Notes: generated by a model from the sequence alone, not told the origin. A stretch of 42,636 bases of DNA from Chloroflexi bacterium TSY (GCA_019217005.1 JAHBNG010000131.1:1-42636); one strand, 5' to 3'. Numbered from the stretch's first letter, positions 23,714-33,528 are shown. Numbers and translations are program-made.

Positions 23714-24802
23714 GCGAAAGCTAGTTTAAGTTGCGTATGGGATGATTTCCAGCCAGCCAGCTTTTCGAGCTGAGATGACGTCAAATCTAAACGTTCGATC
23801 AATGCTGAAGATAGATAGAGGGATTCATAAGTCAAGTCTTGTTGTCCAAGCAAGGTAGATTGGGTGGAACGCCCGGCCTCGAGCTCTATGTGAACCAAAT
23901 TCAAACCCTCAGGTAAAGATTCACCATATGTTTTAGAATCCTTTCGGCCATCATAACTGGGGTGGTTCAAAATTAGGTTTACACTTTTGATATATAGACA
24001 AAAATCTATATGAGACCGTTTTCTCTCTGAGAACCGGCGAAATCAGAGAATATAAACGTTCTTTCTGTTTCTAAAAGTGTAAACCTATCTATCCAGCTAA
24101 AATGAACCACCCCTCATAACTCAAGATAAACATTGCATTTTGTGCATTGAGGTCTGAAATAAAATCAATAAGGGCAGATACATCAATTCCACTACAATAG
24201 CGCGAATCCCTTCCACCAGACGTTCCTTGATAGGGAGGATCCATATAAACTATATCGGATGTGGGATTTAGATTATCCAATGTAGATATAAAGTGGCGAC
24301 TAGTAATTTCGGTCTTATCTTTTAGCAATTGAGAAACTGCAAATATTTCTTCTCTCATACTATTTGGTTGTCTGCCCTTGCGTCGATTGTCTGGTGCTTG
24401 ATTGAATTCGCCGTTTGAGTTATATCGTACCGAAGCCTTAACGCAGCGGGCTAGGAGATATAAAAATAACTCTGGACGACCCGTCTTATTAAATTCAGTG
24501 CGAACTTCATCGTAGAATATCCTTTCTTGCCCCAATTGTTTTGTCCAAAGCTGTTCATATTTAGCTGCGATTACATCAGGTTTATTAATGATTAACTCGA
24601 GCAAGTCCATTAACGGTTTATTCAAATCATTTAGACGAAAACGGCGAGCTTTGTTCATATACGCTGCTCGAATCGAAACCGCTGCAGAACCTGCAAATGG
24701 TTCAATTAACGTATCAATTTTAGTTGGCACTATCGAAAGTATTTGTGGCGCAATATTTCTCTTACTTCCTTGATAGGGTATAGGCTGGGGCATTCGCTTC
24801 AT
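23710..24802 (-). pseudogene. D12-class DNA adenine methylase (Dam-like), split by a 155-bp MITE
   Basis: From ATG 24802 (GGAG 7 nt upstream) the frame runs PIPYQGSKRNIAPQIL (AdoMet motif), DTLIEPFAGSAAVSIRA and IVYMDPPYQGTSGG (catalytic DPPY) to FILSY, where a MITE interrupts at 24113. Removing 23959-24113 and one copy of the 8-bp duplication joins FILSYDGRKDSKTYGESLPEG and AGRSTQSTLL, ending TGA at 23710-23712: a 309-residue D12-type N6-adenine methylase. The truncated form retains the catalytic motif but loses about 80 C-terminal residues. It overlaps the HNH nuclease by ATGA, forming a restriction-modification operon. The recognition site cannot be told; a Dam-like GATC specificity is possible. 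Confidence 0.9.
23959..24113. mobile_element. 155-bp MITE type 1, copy 2, inside the methylase gene
   Basis: Starts GGGGTGGTTCAAAATTAGG and ends TGAACCACCCC, with inner arms TTTACACTTTTG / AAAAGTGTAAA. The direct repeat TCATAACT stands at 23951-23958 and 24114-24121. Same length and architecture as copy 1 at 11941-12095, about 80 percent alike by eye. It carries stops in all relevant frames and truncates the methylase. Confidence 0.93.
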
Positions 24803-25042
24803 AGAGACTCCAATGTCAATGATAAACTACATTCATCCATAGATAAGGAAAAAAAGCAGATTTTACCCAGTAGCAATCAGTCTAATTTATCCTAATCTAT
24901 GACTGTATTTGCATGACCGAACAAATGTTCAGCAAATATTAAATGATTTTTTCCTTAGACGCAAGCTATAGATGCCACAGAATAGATTCGATCGATTGAC
25001 TCTTGAATGCAAAATGCCCTAAAAAATTTCGACTACAAAACA

Positions 25043-26005
25043 CTATGGCACCGCATATTCAAATACTGCCCTCCGCTGTTGCTGAGCGTCGGTCGTCGTA
25101 ACGACAACCAATATTGGACCGGCTTCAATAAACGCCCCGTCGGGCCAGACCAAGGGCACACCAAAAAGGATCTCATAGCGACCTCGTCCATCCGTCACCC
25201 CAGCGCCGAGAATCACCGTGTTCTGCATCTCGATTGGTTCGTCAACCCGAGCCACAAATAGATTCACTTGCGTGTTGGCAGGGAAGCCCCCGCCGCTTGC
25301 TGTCACCAGCGTATTGGCAGGACCTGACGATGGGCTTAATACAAGTTCCGCCGACAACTCCGGTAGAGGAAGTGGCGGGACAGTTGGTGTTGGTTGGGTT
25401 GGTACGGTCGGCGTCGGTGTTGGCATATCTGTAGGCGTCGGCGTCAATGTTGGCGTGTCGGGGGAGGTTGGTGTTGCGTTCGGGATCACAACTACTATGG
25501 TTGCCGTTGGCTCAACGGTACTGGTCGGAGCCAGCTCGGTCGCACTTTCTGTCCGAGTTGACGAGCCAGTTGGTGTGGACGTCACGACGGGAGAGGCAGT
25601 TGCAGTGGGAAGTGAAACATCCGTTGGAGAGACCACACTAAATGACTGGGTCATCTCAAGTTCACCTCCCTCTGTATAGGCAACGACTGTCCGATCGCCA
25701 GGAAAGAGCCAACGCTCGGCAATTGGATACAAAAATCCAGTATTGAACTCACCTTGCTCGTCGGCAAGCTTGACAATGATCATCGTCGACGGGAGCCATC
25801 CTGTCCCGCGAAGATTGACATAGGTTCCGGCATAACCTTCGGACGGCGTCAGTTCAATCGCCGGATCGACCTCATCGATCGTGATCCGTGGCAGCGGTGT
25901 TGGCGTTGGCGGACCCTGAAAGATACTTGTGCAGGCGGATAGCGAGATCAAGCAAGTCAACAGGATCATCCAACAAAATGAGTACAAATCCCTTTGTCCT
26001 CTCAT
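25043..26005 (-). CDS. Lipoprotein with Thr-Pro linker and TIG-like domain
   Basis: The 320-residue product has a signal with lipobox LSAC (Cys25), a first beta domain (ITIDEVDPAIELTPSEGYAGTYVNLRGTGWLP, TIG/IPT-like), a long Thr/Pro/Ser spacer of about 80 residues, and a second TIG-like domain (LVLSPSSGPANTLVTASGGGFPANTQVNLFVARV) closely resembling the repeats of the preceding gene. Its ATG is one base after the stop of the 1148-residue surface protein, so the two are co-transcribed and probably work together at the cell surface. Role unknown; adhesion or envelope structure is plausible. The 24803-25042 gap upstream of the methylase is AT-rich with no gene seen. Confidence 0.8.
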   Translation of the reverse strand: MRGQRDLYSFCWMILLTCLISLSACTSIFQGPPTPTPLPRITIDEVDPAIELTPSEGYAGTYVNLRGTGWLPSTMIIVKLADEQGEFNTGFLYPIAERWLFPGDRTVVAYTEGGELEMTQSFSVVSPTDVSLPTATASPVVTSTPTGSSTRTESATELAPTSTVEPTATIVVVIPNATPTSPDTPTLTPTPTDMPTPTPTVPTQPTPTVPPLPLPELSAELVLSPSSGPANTLVTASGGGFPANTQVNLFVARVDEPIEMQNTVILGAGVTDGRGRYEILFGVPLVWPDGAFIEAGPILVVVTTTDAQQQRRAVFEYAVP

Positions 26006-26006
26006 C

Positions 26007-29000
26007 TTATCGACACTCCTCGTCTATATACTCGATGGTCACGCGGTCGACGGATGCATAGCTGCCAAGGCTCTGGACAATGGTTTCAAAGCCGTAGCCG
26101 CCTGGTTGCAATCCTTTCCAACAGAATGTGTAGGAGGCAGGCAGATTGACCAAGCGCCGCGCAAAGGCAAACAGCTTCCCAGTCTCTCCATAATCAGTCG
26201 CACCGATGCGCACCCGCCCCTGTCCATGAATGGTCACTTTGTATTCACCGGGTTGAATATACGGGTAATCGCTTTCACGGCAGTAAGGCCCCCACAACAG
26301 GCGATAGTTACGGGGGCAACCAGCAAAATCACATTCGGTAACAAAGCCGCTACAGAAGCTGGGGGCTTGCCGTCGCTGGTTTGTGCGCGGATCGCCATCA
26401 AATAGTGGTGTTTCCTCTGGCGGAACAGGTGTCCACGTGGACGTTGGCGACGGACCAGTGAGTTGCTTCCACCAAACTCGTGCCCGAGCACCAAGCGTGT
26501 TCTCATAATACTCCACACGCAGATCGTGCAGTCCCTCACTGATGTTTATGTCTACATCAAATGTAGCCGAACGTTGATCGGACCACTCGTCGATAATCAG
26601 GTTGCCATCCAGCCAGACGCGCATTCCATCATCGGTTAACACGCTGATGCGATAAATGCCTGACGCAAAGAAGACCGTACGTGTCCAACGCACAGAAAAA
26701 CGATCAGCTGGAACTCCGGCTGCTGGACTCCTGGTTTCCCAGAAGAAGTCAATCTCTTCATCTTGACGCACCAATATTGGCGCACCAGCCAGATTGCTGT
26801 TGGCAAAATATTCGCCGCGCCAGGCTTCGTCGCCTCGTGGCGTTGGGGTGTTGGTCGGCGTGGAATCTGAGGCCAGATAATCGAATGCGGAGGTGGCCCG
26901 ATTTTCGAAGTCCTCTGTTGCAACCAAGACAGCCAGCTTGCCCGTCTTGATGGTCCTTCCATCAGGCCATTGTGCGGGCATGACGAAACGCACTCTATAG
27001 TTTCCGCGGACATCTGTCGTGGTATTGGCATATGAGGTCGGTTGGCTGGCCGCAGAAGCCGTGATCCGAACAATGCCAGACAGATAGACATCGACACGTG
27101 TATTGGCCGGGAAACCTCCGCCTTGCAACTCTATCGTTGTACCAGCGCTTCCCGAATCAGGGTTCATTTGTATAGTTGGATTCAGGGGGATTGGTGTGGG
27201 AGTTGGTGCTGATACGGGCGGCACGTATTCAATGACAGCACCTGCTTCATATTCAAAATCACGAGTTGCCACCACGACCAACAATCGCCTATCAGTGATC
27301 AACGTTCCATCGGGCCAAACCGATGGCATGACAAAGGTCATTGAATAGTTGCCATTGGCGTTGGTGATGGCCCCCGCATAGTGAACGACCTCTCCTTCGC
27401 CGATCTGTCCGTCGAATTTGGCCAAATGGAGGTTGACCCGGCTATTAGCTGGGAAACCACCACCCGCTATTCTGACAAGGTTGTTTGGACCAACTCGGGT
27501 TGGCAATGCCTCCGCGTAGGGATTGAGCGCAGCAGTGGGAGTTGCTGTCGGCACTGGTGTATGCGTGGGTAAAGGTGTGTGTGTAGCAGTAGGCCGGGGC
27601 GTTGGGGTATGGGTCGGTGTTGGGATCACGTAGTCAAATGTGCCTGTTGCTCGAACGAGAAAGTCATTGGTCGCAACTAGGATAGCCAGCTTGCCGGTTG
27701 TGATGGCCACGCCATCTGGCCACGTAGCTGGCATGACAAAACGCATGCTGTAGTCACCCTTGCCGTCCGTCGTGGTCTTGGCATAGGCCGTTGGGCCTTG
27801 TCCAACACCCGCCGCGCGGACCACACCCGCAATGTAAACCCCTACCTCGGTGTTGGCGGGGAATTCGCCGCCACGCACCGTGATCTCTGTGCCAGCGCTG
27901 CCCATCCATGGACGAATCTGCACATAAGGATTCTGCTTAGTCGGCGTCACGGTCGGCAGTGGTGTGAATGTTGATGTAGGCGCTGGCAGTGGCGTATATG
28001 TATCAGTTGGCGTGGCCGTGGGTGGTGGTGCTGCATAATCGTAGATAGCGCTTGCCTGTGGCTCAAACTCGTTGGTGGTGACCAGCAACAGTATCTTGCT
28101 GCTTGGTAAGCGCGTCCCATCGGGCCATGTTTCGGGCGTTGTGAAGGTCATGCGATAGTTGCCAACGGCGTCGGTTTGAGTAGTTGCGTACGTCACAATC
28201 GTACCACCTTCATTGCCAACCTGTCCATCAAAGGTGCCAAGATGGAGATTGACTTGCGTATTGGCAGGGAAGCCACCACCAAAGACGGTAACCCCTACAT
28301 TGGGCCCGCCTTGCTTTGGACTGGCCTCGGCATATGGATTGCTGGGCACAGTTGGTGTAGATGTGGGCGTATGTGTCGGGGTCGATGTAGGTGTGGGCGT
28401 ATAAGTTGCTGTATTCGTGGGCGTGGGTGCTGGCTCCACGTAATCAAATGTATCGTTGGCACGTATGGTAAAATCGCTCGTCGCAACCAGGATGGCCAAC
28501 TCACCGCTGCGGATATCTTCGCCATCGGGCCAGGTAGCTGGCATCACGAAGCGCATCGTATAGTTACCCTTGTTGTCGGTTGTTGTAACGGCGTATGCGG
28601 TTGGCCCCTGACCTACACCAGCCGCACGGACAATGCCCGCAATATAGACGCCAATTCTGGTATTCGTCGGAAAACCACCACCCCGAACCGTGACCTGCGT
28701 GCCAGCCGTGCCGCTGCGAGGGCTGACTTGGGCATTGGGGTATTGTTTGGTTGGGACAGGAGTTGAGGTGTCAGTTGGCAGTGGCGTATTTGTCGGCGTA
28801 TCGGTCGGCGTCCAGGTTGGTGTCGATGCAGATGCTGTGTAATCGAATGATGTTGTCGCTCGCTGGCTGAAGTCGTTATTGGCAACCAGAATCGTCAACT
28901 GACCGCTTCTGATTGGTTCCCCATCTGGCCATGTTTCCGGCATGGAGAAGGTCACGCTGTAAAGGCCTGCGCTGTTGGTCAAACCAGATCCATAGACATT

Positions 29001-29453
29001 GGGGCTCTCTCCTTGATCGCTCAGTTGGACAACGCTGGCAAGATAGATATCCACCACGATTCCCCCTGGGAACCCTCCTCCCTTTACTGTGACCTGTGTA
29101 CCCGCTGTGCCGCTGCTGGGAGAGACATTGACATAGGCAACGTTTAGTGGTTTTGTTGGGATTGGTTTCACGGGATTCCCACCGCGTATTTGGGCTGTGG
29201 GGTTGGCTGTGGGTTTGACGGTGTTCTGCTGTTCCATTGCTCGATCAGGTGCAAGCACGCTTGACTCCGCGTTGACTGGTGCTCCCCATCGGGTGAGCAC
29301 AATGGCACCAAGCAGCAAGACACTGGTAAGCAATAAACGCCACCACTGGATGATTGGGTGCATGAGGGAAGTCCGATCGCCATTTTTCCCGCGGGCAGAG
29401 GGAGCGATTGTCTCAGCACGCGGACCAAATAATTTGATGAATAAGCGGTTCAT
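26007..29453 (-). CDS. Large surface protein: six TIG-like repeats, PA14 domain, Cys-rich tail
   Basis: The 1148-residue protein starts at ATG 29453 (AAAGGA 9 nt upstream), with a membrane/signal segment WWRLLLTSVLLLGAIVLTRWG near residue 40. Six ~75-residue TIG/IPT-like repeats follow, each with a GGGFP turn and a TWPDG, SVWPDG or QWPDG motif, joined by Thr-Pro linkers of 15-35 residues. Near residues 870-995 comes a PA14 domain (WRGEYFANSNLAGAPILVRQD, VLTDDGMRVWLDGNLIIDEW), a carbohydrate-binding fold. The last ~130 residues contain six cysteines (FCSGFVTECDFAGCP, YCRES, FCWKG, EECR). Likely exported and surface-displayed, perhaps glycan-binding. Operon partner: the lipoprotein at 25043. 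Confidence 0.85.
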   Translation of the reverse strand: MNRLFIKLFGPRAETIAPSARGKNGDRTSLMHPIIQWWRLLLTSVLLLGAIVLTRWGAPVNAESSVLAPDRAMEQQNTVKPTANPTAQIRGGNPVKPIPTKPLNVAYVNVSPSSGTAGTQVTVKGGGFPGGIVVDIYLASVVQLSDQGESPNVYGSGLTNSAGLYSVTFSMPETWPDGEPIRSGQLTILVANNDFSQRATTSFDYTASASTPTWTPTDTPTNTPLPTDTSTPVPTKQYPNAQVSPRSGTAGTQVTVRGGGFPTNTRIGVYIAGIVRAAGVGQGPTAYAVTTTDNKGNYTMRFVMPATWPDGEDIRSGELAILVATSDFTIRANDTFDYVEPAPTPTNTATYTPTPTSTPTHTPTSTPTVPSNPYAEASPKQGGPNVGVTVFGGGFPANTQVNLHLGTFDGQVGNEGGTIVTYATTQTDAVGNYRMTFTTPETWPDGTRLPSSKILLLVTTNEFEPQASAIYDYAAPPPTATPTDTYTPLPAPTSTFTPLPTVTPTKQNPYVQIRPWMGSAGTEITVRGGEFPANTEVGVYIAGVVRAAGVGQGPTAYAKTTTDGKGDYSMRFVMPATWPDGVAITTGKLAILVATNDFLVRATGTFDYVIPTPTHTPTPRPTATHTPLPTHTPVPTATPTAALNPYAEALPTRVGPNNLVRIAGGGFPANSRVNLHLAKFDGQIGEGEVVHYAGAITNANGNYSMTFVMPSVWPDGTLITDRRLLVVVATRDFEYEAGAVIEYVPPVSAPTPTPIPLNPTIQMNPDSGSAGTTIELQGGGFPANTRVDVYLSGIVRITASAASQPTSYANTTTDVRGNYRVRFVMPAQWPDGRTIKTGKLAVLVATEDFENRATSAFDYLASDSTPTNTPTPRGDEAWRGEYFANSNLAGAPILVRQDEEIDFFWETRSPAAGVPADRFSVRWTRTVFFASGIYRISVLTDDGMRVWLDGNLIIDEWSDQRSATFDVDINISEGLHDLRVEYYENTLGARARVWWKQLTGPSPTSTWTPVPPEETPLFDGDPRTNQRRQAPSFCSGFVTECDFAGCPRNYRLLWGPYCRESDYPYIQPGEYKVTIHGQGRVRIGATDYGETGKLFAFARRLVNLPASYTFCWKGLQPGGYGFETIVQSLGSYASVDRVTIEYIDEECR

Positions 29454-29809
29454 AATTTCGGGTCCTTTCTGGTTGTGATAAAAAATAATACGAATTGCCC
29501 TGCTATGCTTTTATTGCGCGAGCATAATTGCCAAGCTGACAAAACACTCATACAGCAAGGATCTATTCTCAATATACATCCACCACAAAGAGTTATTCGT
29601 CCCCTCTCTTAAAGCAGAAGTGAGACATTCTTTTGTGGAAAATTATATGTGATTCTATGGCCCGTTCTGGTCTGGTTCCTATAGAGTTATTCTTGGAGTG
29701 ACTCAGTTGGTCTTGAGGTATTGCATCACGATTCTGTATGTAGGACGTTGCGGGGAGACATTATGTTCCAAGATATGAGGATGGAATTCGTATTGCGCGG
29801 TATAAATTA
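29454..29809. other. Intergenic region upstream of the surface-protein operon
   Basis: This 356-bp stretch must contain the promoter of the leftward surface-protein operon. No gene or clear inverted repeat was recognised. It ends in the 7-bp duplication TAAATTA that flanks element copy B. Confidence 0.4.
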
Positions 29810-31359
29810 CTCGATAGTTGTATTTTGAGCAGGTGCCGGATTTGACAAAGTCAAAATTAAGCAGAGCAGGCCTGCTGTTTGGCGAAAAGGGTAGCGAAGA
29901 CCTCTGCAATCTCCTGTCCGTCATTCAAGGCATGATGTGCAGTCAAGATGAGATCTTGAATTAGTGACTGAGCTTGCTGCCGAGTAGCCTCACCAAGGGA
30001 TTTGCTGGGCGAGAATTGAGTTTTAGCCAATGATGGTCCCAAACAATCAAGGTGCAAGAGAGAATAAGCCACGAAGACCAGAGACCAATGTTTTTGAAAG
30101 GCGTGGGCAGTTCGCATGCAATATTCATCAAGGCCAAGCAGTTGTTTACCATCCTGATAAACCGTCTCGATAGGCCAACGAAGCAGGTAAATCGAGAGAA
30201 TGCGTTTGGCATTACAATCAGTGCGATTGGTCACTAAAACGGCCTAATTGCCTTGCAATTCAGGATTATCAAAACTAATCACGATGCGTACCTTGCCGAT
30301 AGAAGGGATACGCACAGTCATGGTAAAGGTATAGTAAGTACGACCATCAATGGTGACAGGTTTGTAGGCATTCTGGGGGATGTAGGGGACCAACTCTTTG
30401 ACTTTAATATGTGGCCCCTCGAAAGTTATCGGCTGACCGTCTTCATCTCGCAAACGAAAGCTATTTGTCTCCAGATTGCGATTGCACTTCAAGATGCTGA
30501 TCCAATCTTTATTCAGACGATCGAGTACAGCTAGAAGATCTGGAGCGAGATACCAACCATCGAAGAGCCCAACCAAAGATAAGGGTTCGTTCAACAGCTT
30601 TTCAACCAGTTCACTGGCAATGGTTATCTTGGTCTTAAACGCTTCGTCTAGCCCTCGAAAGGCGGGGTCAGTTAATAGGTGGCTATCCACTCGTTTATGA
30701 AAAGCGGTTCGTTCTTTCTTTTTCTTGGGAATCTCAGTCACTGGGAAATGGTTTTCCACAAATGCTTCCCAGTCGGTAAACTCTTCGTACCGTCGGTAGA
30801 TACTTGCATCGACCGGAAAACGAACAGCGCCACTGACATAGTGACTTGTGACTAAGTTATGAGCCAGTGGATGCTGACCATTGCTATGATTGTAGTGGGT
30901 GTCGATATACTCGAACAGACTTCCCACGTGTTCACATAGTGTATCGTCAATCGCTAATACCGATTCTGACTCTGAACGTTGGTATTGTGCTGTCTCTGAC
31001 TTCATGTAACCTATACGCTCATCATTGAGTTTTTCGGCTCGCCAAGGAGCTTCACTCAAATACCGTGATATATTCGTCTTATCTGCACTATCTAGAATGC
31101 AGCGGGCAATATTTGCCATGCTTTTGTTGTCCAAGACCATCAGACCCGTCAGATAGTTTTCAAAGTGGCGAAACTGTTTACGATTGGCAAATACTGAACG
31201 AAAGGTTTCGCTATGCTCCCTGACCAGTGGCGCTACATTCACTATCGGCAATTGCATCTTGATGGCTCCTTTTTCGCACTTTTTTCTTGATGCAATCTAT
31301 TGAGATGACTTTTGTCTCTTTTGTCAAATTTGGAAAATATTCATTTCACAACTATCGAG
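29810..31359 (-). mobile_element. IS4/IS701-like DDE element, copy B
   Basis: Ends CTCGATAGTTGT (29810) and ACAACTATCGAG (31359) are the same 12-bp inverted repeats as copy A. The 7-bp direct repeat TAAATTA stands at 29803-29809 and 31360-31366. At 1550 bp it is the better-preserved copy, with no nested elements. It lies between the surface-protein operon and the ABC exporter operon without disrupting a recognisable gene. Confidence 0.92.
29857..31257 (-). pseudogene. DDE transposase of copy B, one nonsense codon
   Basis: From ATG 31257 the frame encodes MQLPIVNVAPLVREHSETF, VLAIDDTLCEHVG (first Asp), SLVGLFDGWYLAPD (second Asp) to NPELQGN, then TAG at 30244-30246, then continues in the same frame as AVLVTNRTDCNAKRIL and LLRWPIETVYQDGKQLLGLDEY with the Glu/Lys of the Y-R-E-K pattern, ending at 29857. 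Copy A has TAT (Tyr) where copy B has TAG, so a single base change explains the loss. The intact protein would be about 466 residues. Family assignment to IS4/IS701 type is tentative. Confidence 0.85.
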
Positions 31360-31420
31360 TAAATTAAAAAAATCTATCAAAACGGCTTCTATCTCCATTT
31401 TTATCTCGTAAAGAACTCAC

Positions 31421-31476
31421 TTAAACTTCGGACATTCCGAGTGGTTTTTATCGACAGATGAATGTCCAAAGTTTAA
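31421..31476. repeat. 56-bp inverted repeat
   Basis: TTAAACTTCGGACATTC at 31421-31437 pairs with GAATGTCCAAAGTTTAA at 31460-31476 (16 of 17). No T-run follows. It may be a tiny mobile element or a structural hairpin. It lies in the 329-bp gap between element copy B and the ABC gene end, where no gene was seen. Confidence 0.5.
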
Positions 31477-31545
31477 ATGATGTGGCTATCAGAGGTATCA
31501 GCAATACAGTCTTACAAATGCTCAGCAAACCAGGTCAACGTGTCC

Positions 31546-31625
31546 GGCGGTATACCGCAAATTGTGTAAAAGCGGGGTGGCCTCTCAGAGAGAAAACGAA
31601 TTTATACACAATTTGGGATACCGCC
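31546..31625. mobile_element. 80-bp MITE-like element with GGCGGTAT ends
   Basis: GGCGGTATACCGCAAATTGTG at the left mirrors CACAATTTGGGATACCGCC at the right, with two extra bases in the left arm; TGTAAA / TTTATACA continue inwards. No coding content. It lies 70 bp from the 3' end of the ABC operon. No convincing target duplication was found. The AAATTGTGTA core loosely resembles the AAAGTGTGTA core of the 185-bp family at 6339. Confidence 0.55.
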
Positions 31626-31695
31626 ACATGTCCTGCCACGGCTGTGTGGCTTGTTCTTCCACATAGCGTTGGCGTGTGTCATAGAGTATCTTTAC

Positions 31696-33528
31696 TTAAA
31701 TTGATACTTCAGCGCGCCGATACTGACTCATATACAAATCATGATAGAAGCCGCGTTGTTCGAGCAGTTCCTCGTGGGTTCCTCGTTCAATAATCTGATG
31801 ATCATTGACCACCAAAACCAAATCGGCCTTGCGAATCGTACTGAGACGGTGGGCAATCACAAACGACGTACGCCCTTCCATCAGTCGGAGCAGGGCCTCT
31901 TGAATTTGCACCTCTGTCCGTGTATCCACGCTGCTGGTCGCTTCGTCCAAAATTAAGATGCGCGGATCAGCCAGAATCGAGCGCGCAATGGCGAGCAATT
32001 GGCGTTGCCCCTCACTGAAGTTGTTGCCCTGCTCAGAGACTTCTGTCTGATAGCCATTGGGCAAGAGTCGAATAAAGCGATCCGCATTGGCCATGGTGGC
32101 GGCAGCAATAACCTCTTCGTCGGTTGCATTTAAGCGGCCATAGCGGATGTTTTCGAGCACTGTGCCAGAGAAAAGAAACGTATCTTGCAGCACAATGCCC
32201 AATTGTTCGCGCAAAGACGCTTGCTGCACCGTGCGAATATCGAGGTCGTCAACGGTGATTGTCCCCTCAGTAACGTCGTAGAAACGGCTGAGCAGGCTGA
32301 TAATCGTGGTCTTTCCAGCACCAGTTGGACCAACAAGCGCAATGGTCTGCCCGGGTTCGGCAGTTAGATTCACATTGCGAAGCACGGGCTTCTCCGGTTC
32401 ATAGGCAAAGCTGACGTTTTCAAAGTCTACTTTCCCCTGAATATTGTCAAGTGGCACTGTATCATCCGCATCCCGCACAGTTGGCTCAGCATCCAGCACG
32501 GTGAAGATACGTTCCGCACCGGCCAAGGCAGACTGTAGCTGATTATAGAGCATGGCGATACCGCGCATGGGCCGGAAAAAGTTCATGATATAGACCACAA
32601 ACGTGGCAATGACGCCGACCTCGACAATGTTGCGCGGTGGCAGGGCGAGCCAGCCACCAAGCAGCGCCGTCGCCGCAATTGTAATCGTCATCATGGTCGT
32701 AAACATGGGACCAAGCGCCGCCGTGATAATGTCGGCTGTGATTCCGACACGGCGCTGTTCTGCATTGGCTACTTCAAACTTGTCGATGACGTCGGCCTCA
32801 CGCGCAAACGCCTTGACGACGCGTACACCAGCGATATTCTCCTCCATCACCGTATTTAACTGCCCCAGATTACGCTGCACTCGACGGAATGATTTGCGGC
32901 TGTAGCGCGTCACCAGTACGGTGATGTAGACCATTATGGGAATGATGATCAACGTACCAGTTGCCAGTTGCCAATTCAAGAAGAACATTGCCACCATAAT
33001 GCCGCCAAGGAGCAAAATATTGGAGGTGAATTCAATGAGCCCGTTAGAGAGCGTCCGGTTGATGGCTTCCGAATCGTTGGAGATGCGGCTCATCAAATCG
33101 CCCACACGGTGTCGATCGTGATAGGCCATCGAAAGCGTCTGAATGTGCGAAAAGAGTTGCTCGCGGATATCGGCCACAAACTGCTGTCCCACTGTGACCA
33201 TCATAAAACCCTGCACAACGCCGGCTATGGCTGCTCCCACATAGACGGCAATCATCCATAGTGCAGTACGCATAACACCACCGGCATCACCACTCACCAC
33301 ATAGTTGTCAATGGCCTGTCCAAGCAGAATCGGGCCGGCCAAACGCAGCAACGTGCTGATCAGAACCAGCCCAGCGACGAGCAGTAATTGAGTGCGAAAG
33401 GGCTTCAGATAGCTGAACAGTCGGACGATGGTCGAGCGCGTATTGCGTGCACTTTCCCCCGTTAACCCCATCCCACCGCCGGGACCCATGCGCAGCCCCT
33501 GTCTTGGCATATTTCTAGAAGCCGTCAT
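31696..33528 (-). CDS. ABC exporter half-transporter, consensus-site Walker B subunit
   Basis: The 610-residue protein joins a six-helix type IV exporter domain (FSYLKPFRTQLLLVAGLVL onward, IRQ-type coupling region near SRISNDSEAINRTLSNG) to an ATPase with Walker A GPTGAGKTT (about residue 399), signature FSEGQRQLLAIAR (about 503) and Walker B plus catalytic Glu ILILDEATSSVD (about 528). The FSEGQ signature is typical of one half of heterodimeric exporters of the YheH/BmrD type. Its start overlaps the stop of the upstream ABC gene (33525-33528, ATGA), so it is third in the MarR-ABC-ABC operon. Likely multidrug or lipid export; substrate unknown. Intact. Confidence 0.9.
   Translation of the reverse strand: MTASRNMPRQGLRMGPGGGMGLTGESARNTRSTIVRLFSYLKPFRTQLLLVAGLVLISTLLRLAGPILLGQAIDNYVVSGDAGGVMRTALWMIAVYVGAAIAGVVQGFMMVTVGQQFVADIREQLFSHIQTLSMAYHDRHRVGDLMSRISNDSEAINRTLSNGLIEFTSNILLLGGIMVAMFFLNWQLATGTLIIIPIMVYITVLVTRYSRKSFRRVQRNLGQLNTVMEENIAGVRVVKAFAREADVIDKFEVANAEQRRVGITADIITAALGPMFTTMMTITIAATALLGGWLALPPRNIVEVGVIATFVVYIMNFFRPMRGIAMLYNQLQSALAGAERIFTVLDAEPTVRDADDTVPLDNIQGKVDFENVSFAYEPEKPVLRNVNLTAEPGQTIALVGPTGAGKTTIISLLSRFYDVTEGTITVDDLDIRTVQQASLREQLGIVLQDTFLFSGTVLENIRYGRLNATDEEVIAAATMANADRFIRLLPNGYQTEVSEQGNNFSEGQRQLLAIARSILADPRILILDEATSSVDTRTEVQIQEALLRLMEGRTSFVIAHRLSTIRKADLVLVVNDHQIIERGTHEELLEQRGFYHDLYMSQYRRAEVSI

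Noticed and set aside
25218..25679. Plus-strand ORF rich in Val/Gly opposite the lipoprotein linker
   Set aside because: It is the complement of the Thr-Pro linker codons, so its repetitive look is an artefact.
28176..28766. 196-aa plus-strand ORF in the surface-protein region
   Set aside because: Antisense to the TIG repeats; Cys/Gly/Arg-rich runs come from the reverse of Thr-Pro codons.
31546..31625. Rho-independent terminator of the ABC operon
   Set aside because: The arms are long and element-like, with no following T-run; treated as a MITE-like element.
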